DNA of 64,000 nucleotides, from the NCBI RefSeq assembly GCF_002994745.2, contig NC_037094.1:14941001-15005000 (forward strand), in the 5' to 3' direction. Made by a program: the position numbers and the translations under genes. The notes beneath the pieces were generated by a model. That model was not told the origin of the DNA. It searched no databases and worked only from the letters and a program-made list of their open reading frames with translations. Source of the DNA: Rosa chinensis. Its lineage: Eukaryota; Streptophyta; Magnoliopsida; Rosales; Rosaceae. Positions 24,655 to 35,619 of the stretch are shown one piece after another (the first letter of the stretch is position 1; each line of letters opens with the position of its first letter).

Positions 24655-24659
24655 AAAAT

Positions 24660-26679
24660 TGACGCGTCTGAAAGCAAGCGCGCAATTTAACCCTGAAAAT
24701 ATCGTTAGTAGTATAAGCAAATAGGGATCGTTCTATTCCGGGGATTGAGGGTACACCTGTCATTGTCAAACAAATAAACAATTAAAATTAAAACAAAGTA
24801 TAATATTTACAAAGATATTCACAAGTATAAACATTATTTACGAAAAAGGGGGGATTTTGTTTTTGGATTTTCGAAAATAAAACTAAGTTAACAAAATAAT
24901 TTAAAATGCAAAAACATAAAAATACAAATGGAGTGAGAGAACAAAGATCAAAAACCGAAACATATGATTAAAATTGATTCAAACCCTAATATTGTTCATC
25001 TAAGTCATGAGAGAGGAGTTGATCATGTGAAACATTCGAAAGCAAATGAATTCCCATTTTTTACTTTTCAATGCTAATTAACCTAAGCGAAAGCACCTAG
25101 ATTAATCCTATTAAACATGCAATCAAACCCTAGAAAGCTAGTCAATCATGTCATGTTTAACGCATTACACATAGAGAAAGGCTATCAACTCAAGTGTACA
25201 ACTTAGTATGGAAAAGTCCACCTAATTGCAATCCTCTTTAATTAAATTCGGTCTTTGCACAAAACCTTTACTACTTTGATTCAAGTTTACACAAAACGAA
25301 AAGTCGATTTCATGTTCTTAAACCTAGCACCATTCATATCAAAACCCTAAGTGTTTGCAACCACATAAGATTAAAATACAAAAGTTATCTATAACGCAAA
25401 TTTAATTAAACAAACCCACATAAGCAACCTTCGAATCACAATAATATGAATCTGAAAATTCTCAATTAATCATAAAATTCCAGAAATTAATATTCATTCA
25501 AACACATATGTCAACTAGAACAAAACCAACGAAATCAAAGCAAAGGTTACAAAGGAGAATCAGATTACACCGTGAGATGGAGATGAGATGAACGAATTGA
25601 GGATGTGGTCTCTTGAATCTCGAAAGCAAGCTTCAAGGATGGTGATGGAGGATGATGCTCACGGCAATTCTTCTTCTCCCTTGGCCTTGCTTGAAATGTT
25701 GAATGCACTAGAGGATGGAGAGAAAAATGGAAAGGAAATGGAGAGACAAAGAAGATGAGATGGATGAAGGAATTTGTGTAGAAAAATGGAAAGGAAATGG
25801 AGAGACAAAGAAGATGAGATGGATGAAGGAATTGGTGATTGAGAGTGAGAGGAGAAGGTGTTTAAATAGGGAAGAAAAAGAAGAGTGAAATGATGAGATG
25901 AAGAAAAATAATGAAAGTGGAGTATGAGAGTGGTTTGTAAAATATGTAAAAGATGAGGTAATGATGAAAGCAAAGCATGAAGGTGAAGAAATGTGGAAGT
26001 GATGATGATCTTTTAGGGTAGAAAAATTGTATCCAAGGAAAAAGAAATGCTTTCTTCATATGGGTGGGAAACATGAATATGTGGTGTTGAGTTGTTTTCA
26101 GGTCAGTTTCTTCCCCTTTATTCCTTCAATTATTTCTCCATCAAAACTTCAGAATGAGCCTTCGACTTCTTCATAAAAAATGTTCCACTATGAGTGTATA
26201 TCATCCTCACAAATTTTCAGAGCTTTATTCCATGTGGTTGGGCCGGAAATGCTGCTGGACCTCTTACAGGTCCAGTTTTCCGGTTTTGCTTCTGTAGAAA
26301 ATTGGGCTGATTGTTTGAAGGCCTTCCACTCATATTTTTCTCTGGCACTCTTCATAAGAAATGATCCTTTGGGTGTCTAGAATGGATCTGGAGAGTTTCA
26401 GCTCATTTCGAGTTCATTTCGTCAGGTGGCCGCTCCTTCTTCCTTGCTTGGCTCTGATTCTCCTAGCCGGAGTAAGAAAATATTCAAGGTTGACTTTTTA
26501 GTGCATTTTCATTCTTCTCCATCATTTCTAGGTAATTATGGACGTAACACTCATTTCTTCTTCATCTACTCCAATGTACCTAAAAATAGAAATTAAGTTA
26601 AAAATCGATTCGTTAAGGAATAACTAAGCAAAATGTGAGAAATTAACATTTAAAATATCACATTAAAATGCGCCTATCA
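24660..26679 (-). repeat. 5' LTR of the gypsy element
   Basis: Same sequence as 19046-21064 apart from the first bases (GACGCGTCTGAAAGC here, GACGCGCTCAAAGC there). It is followed by GATAC and intact Helitron sequence. Confidence 0.9.
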
Positions 26680-27034
26680 GATACTAACTAGACAGTTTGC
26701 CGGGACTAGAGTTTTTCTACCTAGAATTCCTTTGAAAAGTGCAGAAATTGCTGGGCTACCATTTCAACTAACAAGAAAGCAATTTCCAGTCAAATTGAGC
26801 TTATGTTTAACCATAAACAAATCTCAGGGCCAGACTATCCCACATGTACGTAGGTGTTTAATTACCTCCCAGATCATGTTTTTAGTCATGGAGGCATTGT
26901 CGAGAGGAGTATCTGAGTCAACCACAAAAGTTCTGGTCAAAAAAGGAGTTGGTGAAGATGGCGTATTTACGAAGAATGTCGTATTTAAAGAAATTTTGCT
27001 TCATTCAAACACAAATGATAGATCGTCTTCATAA
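26680..27034 (+). pseudogene. Helitron helicase, 3' part after the gypsy insertion
   Basis: The frame at 26732-27034 resumes the PIF1-like helicase: KSAEIAGLPFQLTRKQFPVK, then LCLTINKSQGQT (a helicase motif V-like run). About 11 bases are missing after the codons for SHG (near 26893) relative to the family's GQLYVALSRG. That shifts the frame and destroys part of motif VI, leaving ALSRGVSES in a second frame. The coding end is near 27030. A hairpin-like CGCCCTCG...CGAGGGCG lies at about 27147-27188, but I could not fix a CTRR terminus. Confidence 0.8.
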
Positions 27035-27049
27035 GTATTTCGACATTTT

Positions 27050-27690
27050 TATTGATTAGAAACGTACAGATTTGATTGAATTTTTTTTTATTACAACTTG
27101 TAACTTTATGTAATTTTTTCTATTTGTAGGAATGGTACGAGATCGTCGCCCTCGCCAAAAGAAAACGCTTTAAAGAGACGAGGGCGTTAGGAGGCGTGTT
27201 TCCATATTTTTCATGTGGTTGGTGCATGGGAAAATCAGTAAAAATGAACATTATTATCTCAGCGAGCTTATTTTGAAAGAGTGGAACAAAGAGAAGCATG
27301 CATAGTATGAACTGTTAAGCTCTGCTTCTTTTCCTTTAAATATGTTTTTATTTTGTGGTAGTTAACCAATTTCAATAATAAGTAGACTTAAAGGTGGGAA
27401 GACCTATCGTCCTACTAGGTTCTAACCATTAAAATTATATATATTTGTATATACCAGCACATATTTTTGTACAATGGATTGCTAAAGACATATTTGTTCC
27501 AACCATTTATGTTTTTTACTAATGGATTGCTAAAGACATGTACAATATTTTATAATATCTGTATGGGGTAAGAGTTAGGTAATATGCAACACATAAATTA
27601 TATTGCACTCATGAGTAACATTTCAAATATGCGTAGCAAGAGGGGAAAGACAATACTCACGCGTGAGTCCGGCCCTTCTGCACGTGCGAA
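27050..27690. other. Helitron 3' flank or unassigned sequence
   Basis: There is no coding frame. An 8-base stem (CGCCCTCG/CGAGGGCG) and an ACCTA...TAGGT stem at about 27405-27420 followed by TTCTAA are possible Helitron 3' signals, but neither gives a convincing terminus. Confidence 0.3.
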
Positions 27691-27884
27691 TAAGGAAGGA
27701 AATGTTTGCGACTTTGAGCGTAATAAATTTCTTTTCCTCGTCCGAAAATCAAAAAGTTCATATAGTTGTGAAAGGGGATTCCAAGCTTATCATTGATTGT
27801 GTTCGCTACTGTGACCGAAAAGTTTGGCTTGAGTTTAGAGGAGTTCCTTGCCATCAATGTCAGTTGCAACTACGTTTTAGATAA
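27663..27884 (+). pseudogene. Chimeric relic: RNase H-like piece joined to a LysM piece
   Basis: Bases 27750-27800 read HIVVKGDSKLIIDCV, the D-bearing strand of a LINE RNase H domain. It joins directly to 27808-27873, which copies the LysM gene at 2159-2225 with few changes (CTGTGACCGAAAAGTTTGGC, then TTGAGTTTAGAGGAG). The left part (about 27697-27760) also resembles 34481-34540 downstream of the other PLAC8 unit. The patch is therefore assembled from three local sequences. Confidence 0.65.
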
Positions 27885-27965
27885 AACTGTCTACTACCAA
27901 ACTCGTAGGGTATTTGGCGTCTGTAGTTAAAGCTAAACCATACTTATCACAAAACTAACTAGCAA

Positions 27966-28540
27966 TTAACCAAATTTTCGAAGTAATTCGGAGGTCCATA
28001 GCAAATCTGGCAGGTGATCGACTTGACCAAATAGTTTACCAGCAACAAGGCAATCACCTATTTTTGTCAAGTGATGACTCCAACAATCGATCCAACTCAT
28101 TCTTGATACCTTCTTGAACCATATGGCCCGAGTAAAATTATCGGAGGAGCTGCCACTGGATTCTCCATCTTTAATTTGCTGTAATTGTTCCTGAATCTCC
28201 TTGGTGTCGTGTTGCAACAAACGCGTCGTCTAAAGCTCTCGATTTTGAGCTTGCACTAAATCATGTTCATCCCAAAGGCATTCTAGAGTTTCCTTAAGAT
28301 ACCTAATTGAATCAGGAGTGAAGCTGTTGCTTTTGCTTGCTTTGATCGCCTTAAGTTGCTCCAATTCATGATCGAGTTTATCGATGCAGTTCAAAAGATG
28401 TTTCTCCTTCTTCTTGTTTCCTATATATAGCTGCAGCCAAATCGCTAGATTCTCTAATCAAGAGTAGCTCTACAACTTGCTTAATGTCTTTTATCTGAAC
28501 TTCAAGCTTCATTAATTGTTTCTTGAATTGGGGCAACATT
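27966..28540 (-). pseudogene. Coiled-coil protein relic, unrecognised
   Basis: On the minus strand a frame opens at ATG 28540 with MLPQFKKQLMKLEVQIKDIK and continues Leu/Glu-rich to a TAA near 28375. A shifted frame then reads KLDHELEQLKAIKASK and IRYLKETLECLWDEHDLVQA up to an in-frame TAG near 28227. After it comes LLQHDTKEIQEQLQQIKDG. The heptad-like pattern indicates a coiled coil. One frameshift and one nonsense codon imply a pseudogene. I do not recognise the family. Confidence 0.5.
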
Positions 28541-28549
28541 GTCAATTAA

Positions 28550-29420
28550 GCAAAGATAGAGTGAGAGCTTGGGATTTGTTTGTATTCAATTTTGCTCTCC
28601 TACCGCATATTATAGCTGCTGTAACTTTGTAAAACAAGCAAACCAAAATACCAAAAAAGACTAGGAATGAATTACATCCAAAAAGATTAGTGTTCTTTGA
28701 CCGAACTAGAAAAAAATTAATTAGGTAGAATCCAAAGTGGTATTGGGAATCATAGTAAATCTTCCTTGTATCAATAGGAATGATGAGAACATCCTTATTA
28801 CTATTCAATTACACTTATTAACACAAACAATTTCAGTGAGCTTCACATTAAAATGGAAGTTCTATCGGGTTTTAGAAATTCTATAAAGTGATCAGGAGAT
28901 AATTTTTCTCTAACTCAATGTATTGATTCCACAGTCCTGGAGTTTAATTTAGTCCCGACTTTTATTATTCGATTCTCTGGCTACCCTTTGCTTCGAACAT
29001 TTTTAATCTTCTTTTATCTAAAGGACATATATAGATAATTAGACGACAAGAAATCTAAGATGATGCATAGCGAAACTGGAACTGTGAAACATCATGAGTA
29101 AACAACAGTGTTGAAATCTTTAGTAGCAGCACTTGGTGTTGGACTGTTGGCTGATCAAGTTGGTGGTTTGATGTAACATTTAGACTTTAGTCGTCAGCTT
29201 GTGTGATTTTTGATTCTAATGCAGCTATATTTAGGATATATAGCAACACTATAAATGAATCAGGCAAAAATACACAGGCGGCTAAGCCTGCCCAAAACAG
29301 AAAATCCGGCCGATACCCAACCTGATGTTCACAAAGATTTCTTAAACAAATTAGGCTAACTACATGCATTAGCTTTGGAAAAGCCGGCCTGTAACGGCTG
29401 TGGCATAGCAGATCTAAATT
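28550..29420. other. Intergenic, no gene seen
   Basis: AT-rich sequence with no recognised frame or element ends. It probably contains the promoter side of the LysM relic. Confidence 0.4.
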
Positions 29421-29535
29421 TCACTATAAATATGGCTCTAATTCTGCAGTGTCTACAAACCATTACCAAGCTAGCATAGCCTAAACCACACAAAGTTGAT
29501 TCTTTAGAATACTGAGATTTACATACAAAGCAAAA

Positions 29536-29910
29536 ATGGCTATGGCTATGACAACATAGTGTGCATGTTCCTTAATGTGGCTCCTCTGATGTCCTCATCA
29601 TCATCTCCGCTGAGAGCAGACAACAAGGCATTAATGCCGCTAAGTGATTCTATAAGACCAGAACAACTGATAATCAAGATCAGGGAGTATATGTTTATAC
29701 TGTTTTATATATGTTTAAATTTACAAATTGCATGCTTTGGTGGTGTAGAGATGGGAATGGCAAGCCAGAGTGCAACAACTCTTTACGGGATAAAACCTAC
29801 AAATCAATGCAGTGGTATCATGGAGGCATTCGATCTGAGTGCTGCTGCTGAATTCCGCAATCAATCCTAATCTCAACTGCAACGCTATCTTCGTTGATGG
29901 ATCTGTGTAG
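29536..29910 (+). pseudogene. LysM-domain gene relic
   Basis: A TATAAATA at 29425 and an ATG at 29536 (MAMAMTT) are followed by an immediate TAG at 29557. The likely exon 2 begins after GGTGTAG at 29749. It carries LysM pieces in different frames: ECN and TLYGIKPTNQCSGIMEAFDL, then, one base shifted, AINPNLNCNAIFVDGSV ending in TAG at 29908-29910. The AINPNLNC-type run is the family signature. At least two frameshifts and an early stop make it a pseudogene. It stands about 1 kb from PLAC8 copy B, as the other LysM gene stands beside copy A. Confidence 0.7.
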
Positions 29911-29911
29911 A

Positions 29912-30845
29912 TGGGAGTGCAAACTAGTTAGCTAGCTAGGATTAACATTCTTAGCCACTTTGATTTTGGTTATTTTGATACATTGTTCTTGGTCCTGTAT
30001 GGAATAGAATGATTGACACTTGTATCAAATCTCTCTAGCTACTACCAAAGCTAGTCTGATGATCCAGATTCATCACAATTTTAGCCAAAACCAAGTTAAA
30101 AACCTACATTCATTACAATCTTAAACAACACAGTAACTTAAAAAGGGCAGGTACATACCTAGGCACATTAGCTCATACAAGTTCAAAACAGTCAGCTCTG
30201 GCATACCAGTGCCCTTCACTTCTGCCTCGGATGTGACCACAATTTGAGGAGTTCCTAAGTTCACCGTGCCCGGTGCCGGTGCGTCATGCTAAGCTAGTTT
30301 GACTGTATCAATCAAAAATTTCTCACCGAGTTGCTCTATAGAGTCATGTCTCAATTCGGGAAATATAGTTCGAGCCGATATTGATGTTTTTGAGATGTAA
30401 TCTCAGCCTCTCTGCTCTCTATTGACTTGACAGAGTTCGACAACCTTTTTAGTCATAGTCCGTGAGAAGAAATCATAACTAGTGAATTCTTTGGGTTAAG
30501 AATTTTAAATTTGGGCATGTGTTAGCTTGGGATGCGATATTCCATGAAGATAATGGAAACCCCAAAAAGAAATTAAATGATCGAGTAAACAGGAGCAAAT
30601 TTTTCTTGTGGGAATATTAGTTTAGTTCCATTCCAAATGTAACAAATTGCATCAAGTACGGCAAATCCATACAAACAAGAAACAACCATAGATGTATAAG
30701 GGCCAAAAAAAAAAAACAAGGAAAAAATCGCTGAAAGATGATCATGAAGATATATTTGTTATAAGTTTGGCATGTACTCAAAAGACAAAAATCAACAACT
30801 GTATCCGTCAAACCTCTAGCAAGTAAAACGATAAGTGCCAAGGTC
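29912..30845. other. Intergenic; one short coding-like stretch
   Basis: On the minus strand about 30150-30290 reads GTPQIVVTSEAEVKGTGMPE and continues LTVLNLYELMCLG without a stop. It looks like an exon fragment but I do not recognise it. The rest is AT-rich with no clear repeats. Confidence 0.3.
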
Positions 30846-30847
30846 AA

Positions 30848-33800
30848 AACATACACAACTTGGTACTTCATGGTAACAATACTTGCAAACCGACAGGCAA
30901 CTGAATAGATGTCCGCAAAGATTGCAAATGAATGAGCAACACAGCCAAATCACCTAGAAGGTGGATAACCAGGTGGAGGGTATCCAGCTGGAGGATAGCC
31001 TTGAGCCTGCTGAGGTGGATAGCCTTGAGCCTGAGGAGGAGGTGGATACCCATAGGGTTGCCCGTATACTGGTTGAGGAGGATATCCGACATTGGGAGGA
31101 ATTTGTTGATCAATGCGAGACATCTGCTGAAACTGAGGTACTGCCATTGGTTGGGGTCCAAACATGCCATCACGCTTGTCCATTTCGATCTTGTGTTGTG
31201 TCTGCATACATGCACACACACTGCACAAGAAATCAAATGTAAGATCACTAACTTGCAGTCCACCTTGGTGGAGAAAGATCATTGGGAAAAAGAGAACAAC
31301 TCACCTGCAGTACACCACGTCAGCCAAACAGTTCAATAACTGAGACGCCTCTGAGATTTCTTCGCTTCCAACTAGCATCGCAACTATGGAGAAAATACAT
31401 GCAACTTGTTGTAGGCAGACCATGAAACCCTGATAACAAGAGGAATCATGACTAAAAGTTAAAAGGCAGTATTACTTTAAATTAACTCGCAAAAATAATA
31501 GATCTGCTGAGTGAGAGTTGCTCAGGGTCTCCGCTAAATGAGAGTTGCATCGTGTGTGGAAATGGGTGACCCTGTGTGTGAGTGTGAGCATACGGGTGCT
31601 TGCGTGTGTTATGTGCACAAGCGAAAAACATGATAGAGAGGTACAATGATGCAATTATCACACTGTGTGGTCTGAATATTAAATTCATCTTGCAACAGAA
31701 AGCGAGTTGAAGCCACGGAATTCCCAAAGCACAAAAACACCTGAAACATCAAACATAGAAAGGAAATTAAAATCTAAAGAAGGAGAAGCTCTCTGCAGCT
31801 GCAAATCCAAGTTACAAGATACTGAAGTATCAAATAAACTTTTACTGAACATAATTTCAAATCATTCTCAGTTATTACATAGGGAAGAGTGCTAATCATG
31901 TTTTGCATCATTGCCGGGGGCTGTAAACTTATGGCTAAGATTGTTCAGGGAAGCATGGGTACCATAGGTAATGATAGAGAGGTGTAATTCTTGGACATTG
32001 GCTTTAGTGGAGGAGAGGACCTATAGGAATTGCTAGTTCAGTTATCTGGATGGAGAGAAATGGACGAAGTTTTCAGGATTACAGGGGACAGATGCGGAGA
32101 AGCTGTGTGATAATGTTATCCTAGTCATCTCTTTGGGCTTCTATCACGGTCCTTAGGGATGTTCATCTATCTGCTATTTTGTTAGATTGTTAGGTGGCTG
32201 TCAGAAAGTTTTTCTTCTTTCTATGGTGAAGATTATTACTCCCTCAAATTCACCTTACTAAAGCAAATTTTGGCCCTCAAGTACTCCTCGTGAAGAAGTG
32301 ATATGATTGCCCATTGGAAACTCCATGAAGGGATAGAGCCAGGTCAAATCTAGCAAATTTGATGATATTTACGACTGATGGCATTGAGATAGCATATGGA
32401 TTGGTTTCTCTGTACTGCATTTAATAAATGCACCTATATTCTGCTAATTAGAAACAACAGATCCCCTTTCCTTGTTATGTTTCTGATTGCTAGTTGCTAT
32501 CCTCAGTGCTTCAAGAAACTATAGTACAGACAGTATAGGTTCTGTCGTGCAATAACAACAGCTTGCTTTGATTAGCTTATTAATTTTTTAACTTTAATCC
32601 CAGTCAGTCTGATTTTGAGATGTCATTAAGAGTTAGTCTAAAGTAGATGACAAAAGTTATTAGGAGACATGTACTTCAGAAAAAAACTCGATGTCTTTTA
32701 AATTTCTTTAAACTGTAAAGGTCATCTGTAGTTACTAGCTAACTAGATGTCAATGTGTCCACTCTCTATCAAAGGCATCACACAAAGACGCTTTGAGAAA
32801 ATTGTAAAATCTACTAGACTGAACTAAAAGTATTACAACACTAAATACATGATAACGTCAAATGTGTAAGGAGACTACATACTAGGTAAGAACCATCTTA
32901 AATTAAGTTGAATATACCTCAGTGGCCAGGCAAAATTCAGGGCATTTACTTTCCCCACATCTACCACTGCAGGGCATATAACCAGCACAGCATACATATC
33001 TACAACAAACAAATGGACAATAATCAGAACAAAGGCTAAGCTTACTTCATTCTAGAGTTCCAAGGAAGTGAAAGGTATATGTTACCTTGACATGTCATTG
33101 TAAAGAGCTCTTTTCCGGAGTAAGTACGATGCACACGGTGCACTACAAGGAAACAAAAGTACAACGCGCTATAATTGTAGCCACAATTCATCATTTCAAC
33201 CAATAAATAGTGAGAAATGAAAATTGCAAGTCAACAATTAAGAACCAAAATAAATACAAAAAAAGAGGAGACTGCCAAGGTTGAAGCGCAAAGGGTGGTG
33301 TTCAGAAGCCAATGCATGAGTACATTTAATTAATTAATTTCATATGATGGGATGACAGAAATTTGCTCACCAGATATGCACCACAATTCACAAGACAATA
33401 CCAATATTTACACTAAACCAAAAGGTATACGATAGAATCTGCTTTCATTAATATGACGAGAAATAATGTAATTGGGTCGCTACACATGTCCTCCTACATG
33501 TTAATCAGTATTCCTCAAATGCTGATCCATATGAAACGATGTCCTTGTAGATGAACTAGGACACGCAATATAGTATTACCCAGTCTTATGACTCTTATCA
33601 CATAGAACCCCCTAATGATTTTGTTTTGTTTATTCTTAACGAGTAGAATCATTTGAGAGTAACAGCTCCCAAATGACACTGAGAAATCCAATAAGCAAGA
33701 GACTTGAAACACTTGACAGTTCAAAGAAACCACTTCGTGAGTCGTGACACACGGGGCAGATAAATATCCAATTTAGAATGAAAACTGAATTCGCTGTTTC

Positions 33801-34466
33801 TTCAATTAAAAATTTTCAATGAAGCTTTTACATCCTATAGCCTAATTAAGATTTGCACTACATTTCCATGAAGTACTCCGCGATTTTGAGGCCAATTAAA
33901 TTCTTATCAACATGAAATACCAAAAAAAAAAGGAAGTCAACGAAGGTAAGAGCAAGTCAACGGAAGACGATAAACAACAGAGAACGGTGAAATTGAAAGC
34001 TAATTCAGATCTAACAGGAAGCGAAGCAAAGAATCGAACAATCAAAGAAGCAATCGAAGCGGATCAAGATCGCTCACCAAAAAAACGAGAAGCAGCAATC
34101 TGCAGCAAACATGCAAAGCGTATCAGACACATAATCCTCAGATGTAAATTCGAGTTGGAAAGAGAGAAAGAGAATTACAGCGAGTATCGGCCTGAATGGT
34201 TCCCATGAGGTCAGAGTGCCAGAGATTGCGGTAATTCTGGCGGACCTGCATCTTCTCCATGTTCGCCTGAGACGCCGCCATGGCCGCCGATCCGAGCTCA
34301 GAGAGAGAGGGATTGGAGGGGCAAAACGAATAGAGAAAAGTGAAAACTACCGGAGAGACTTATGAGAGAATTTTGAAATGCTTATCAGAAAAGACTTTGA
34401 ATATTATAATAATAAATACAAAGGAAGTTACAAGGAAGAGTGGGCCGGCTTTTTTTTTTATTCCCT
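30848..34466. repeat. Segmental duplication, unit 2 (PLAC8 copy B)
   Basis: Collinear with 7912-11683, as described there. Unit 2 lacks the long GA and AT runs of unit 1. It has private small insertions, such as about 33740-33870 upstream of exon 3. Confidence 0.85.
30950..34281 (-). CDS. PLAC8-family cysteine-rich protein, copy B (intact)
   Basis: Seven exons: 34281-34179, 34099-34078 (22-base microexon), 33142-33086, 32999-32918, 31740-31645, 31429-31305 and 31220-30950. They total 756 bases, 251 residues plus TGA. All introns are GT-AG and every junction keeps frame. The N-terminus is MAASQANMEKMQVRQNYRNL. The Cys-rich PLAC8/DUF614 core spans about residues 35-180 (YCCFSFFCAPCASYLL, CCAGYMPCSGRCGESKCPEF, CDNCIIGFMVC, VYCSVCACMQTQHK). 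One hydrophobic run is FMVCLQQVACIFSIVAMLVG. The tail from about residue 205 is rich in GYPPQ-type repeats, ending GYPPPGYPPSR. Family members are associated with membranes or the cell surface, some affecting metal handling or organ size; no specific function can be assigned here. It lies head-to-head, far apart, with the CCT gene at 42121. Confidence 0.92.
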
Positions 34467-34794
34467 ATTATTATTTATTTAAGGAAGGAAATGTTTGCGC
34501 GTAATCAATTTTCTTTTCCGCGTCGGAAAATCGAAAAGGTCAATTTTTCCGATGAACAGTCGGTTTTCATTTCTAGATAATGGCCAAGCTGGCAGCTCCT
34601 TTCAGTACGGGTTACCCGTCCCCAAACAAAAGACAATTAAGTTGGACTTTAATGAATAATAATTCTTATTAGAAAGTTCTTATATACGGCCCTCTTGTCA
34701 CGTTCACGTGGAATCGTGGATGGTAGGGTGGATCAATGAAAGTACATGTAATGTGCATTATAACTATATTTTATGAGAGTAGAGTTAATACGCG

Positions 34795-34880
34795 TATTGG
34801 AAGCGTAGTGGTTCAGGGACGAGTTGGCTTAACTTGCATTAGATCTCTAGTTCGATTCTCAAAAAAAAAAAAAAAAAAAG
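34795..34880 (+). mobile_element. tRNA-derived SINE-like sequence with poly(A)
   Basis: GTAGTGGTTCAGGGACGAG resembles a pol III A box region. TCTAGTTCGATTCTC about 35 bases later matches a B box (GTTCGANTC). An A run of about 19 follows. The unit is only about 85 bases and I did not find a clear target duplication. Confidence 0.45.
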
Positions 34881-34959
34881 TCTAGTTCAAGTACATGGCC
34901 TCTAAGCTTAATGTAACTTGAGAATTTCTTGATTGAAGAAATGTAATGATTAATTAAAT

Positions 34960-35540
34960 TATGATAAGATTTACTTTATGGGAGCACCGACAAAATAGAA
35001 GAGAACTAGGGTTAGAAAGAGTTAACAAAATTTGTCGTCCTGTCCAGTTGCGCTCCCGCATCGACCGTGGCTCCCTGTCTCATCTGTTGTTTAGGTTAGT
35101 TTGGTCAATAGTTGGTCCCTACTTGTTTAAGCTAAGGTTTGGTCAAATTGATGTGCTATGGATGTGGTGTCTTTCTTGGGGATCAGTTGGTTTATTTTCG
35201 GTTTCATTTTATGGTCAATGTGTTAACAAGCGATCCTTGCACGTGGTCTAGTTTCATTGGGACATTGTGTAGAAGAGGGTGTTGGTTTTTCTAGCGGTTG
35301 TCTATTAGGTGTTATCGAGTTTCTCGAGATTATCTATAGTCGGTGAGGTTGGGCAATATATTTGGTTAGGGGTTGGGCTCTTTTGGCTCATGGATGTCAT
35401 TCTTGATGACGGGCCCGTAACTAGTTCGGTTTTTAGGGAGGAGAGTGAGGAGTTCATGTCCACTACCGTTCATTCTCATATTATGTAATCTTTGTTATCT
35501 TCAATAAAGTATTCTTATTCTAAAAAAAAAATTGAATTAT
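34960..35540 (+). other. Possible retroposed sequence ending in a poly(A) run
   Basis: The right end reads CTTCAATAAAGTATTC followed by TTATTCTAAAAAAAAA, a polyadenylation signal followed by an A run, as in LINE 3' ends or processed transcripts. The frame at 34961-35251 is not recognised. Confidence 0.35.
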
Positions 35541-35619
35541 GATAAAAACTCTAGTAAGACTGTTGCACCACAAATTGTATGTTAGACTGATAAAAATTTA
35601 GCATGCAATATTTATTATT

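Larger units (their letters stand above)
19046..26679 (-). mobile_element. Ty3/gypsy-type LTR retrotransposon, non-autonomous, inserted in the Helitron
   Basis: The 7634-base element is bounded by GATAC direct repeats (19041-19045 and 26680-26684). Its LTRs lie at 24660-26679 (5' LTR, 2020 bases) and 19046-21064 (3' LTR, 2019 bases). They look identical by eye except for a 1-base indel and nearby changes in the first 20 bases, which implies a recent insertion. Orientation is minus: the primer site is next to the right LTR and the polypurine tract next to the left. The internal region (about 3.3 kb) lacks recognisable protease, reverse transcriptase, RNase H or integrase and retains only a short Gag-like piece. 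It therefore resembles a LARD-type derivative of an Athila/Tat-like lineage (inference). Confidence 0.9.

Noticed and set aside
24638..24660. tRNA-Asp-like 3' end on the plus strand
   Set aside because: Only the last 17 bases match and it abuts an LTR, so it is a retrotransposon primer site and not a tRNA gene.
27147..27188. Hairpin CGCCCTCG...CGAGGGCG as the Helitron 3' terminus
   Set aside because: Loop is too long and no CTRR follows at the expected distance.
30932..31339. Plus-strand frames of 135 and 93 residues opposite PLAC8 copy B
   Set aside because: Shadows of the real minus-strand exon 7; they lack any family resemblance.
33361..33412. Conserved intronic block initially taken as exon 2 of PLAC8
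   Set aside because: Any splice there gives a stop or wrong phase; the 22-base microexon at 34078-34099 solves frame and motif.
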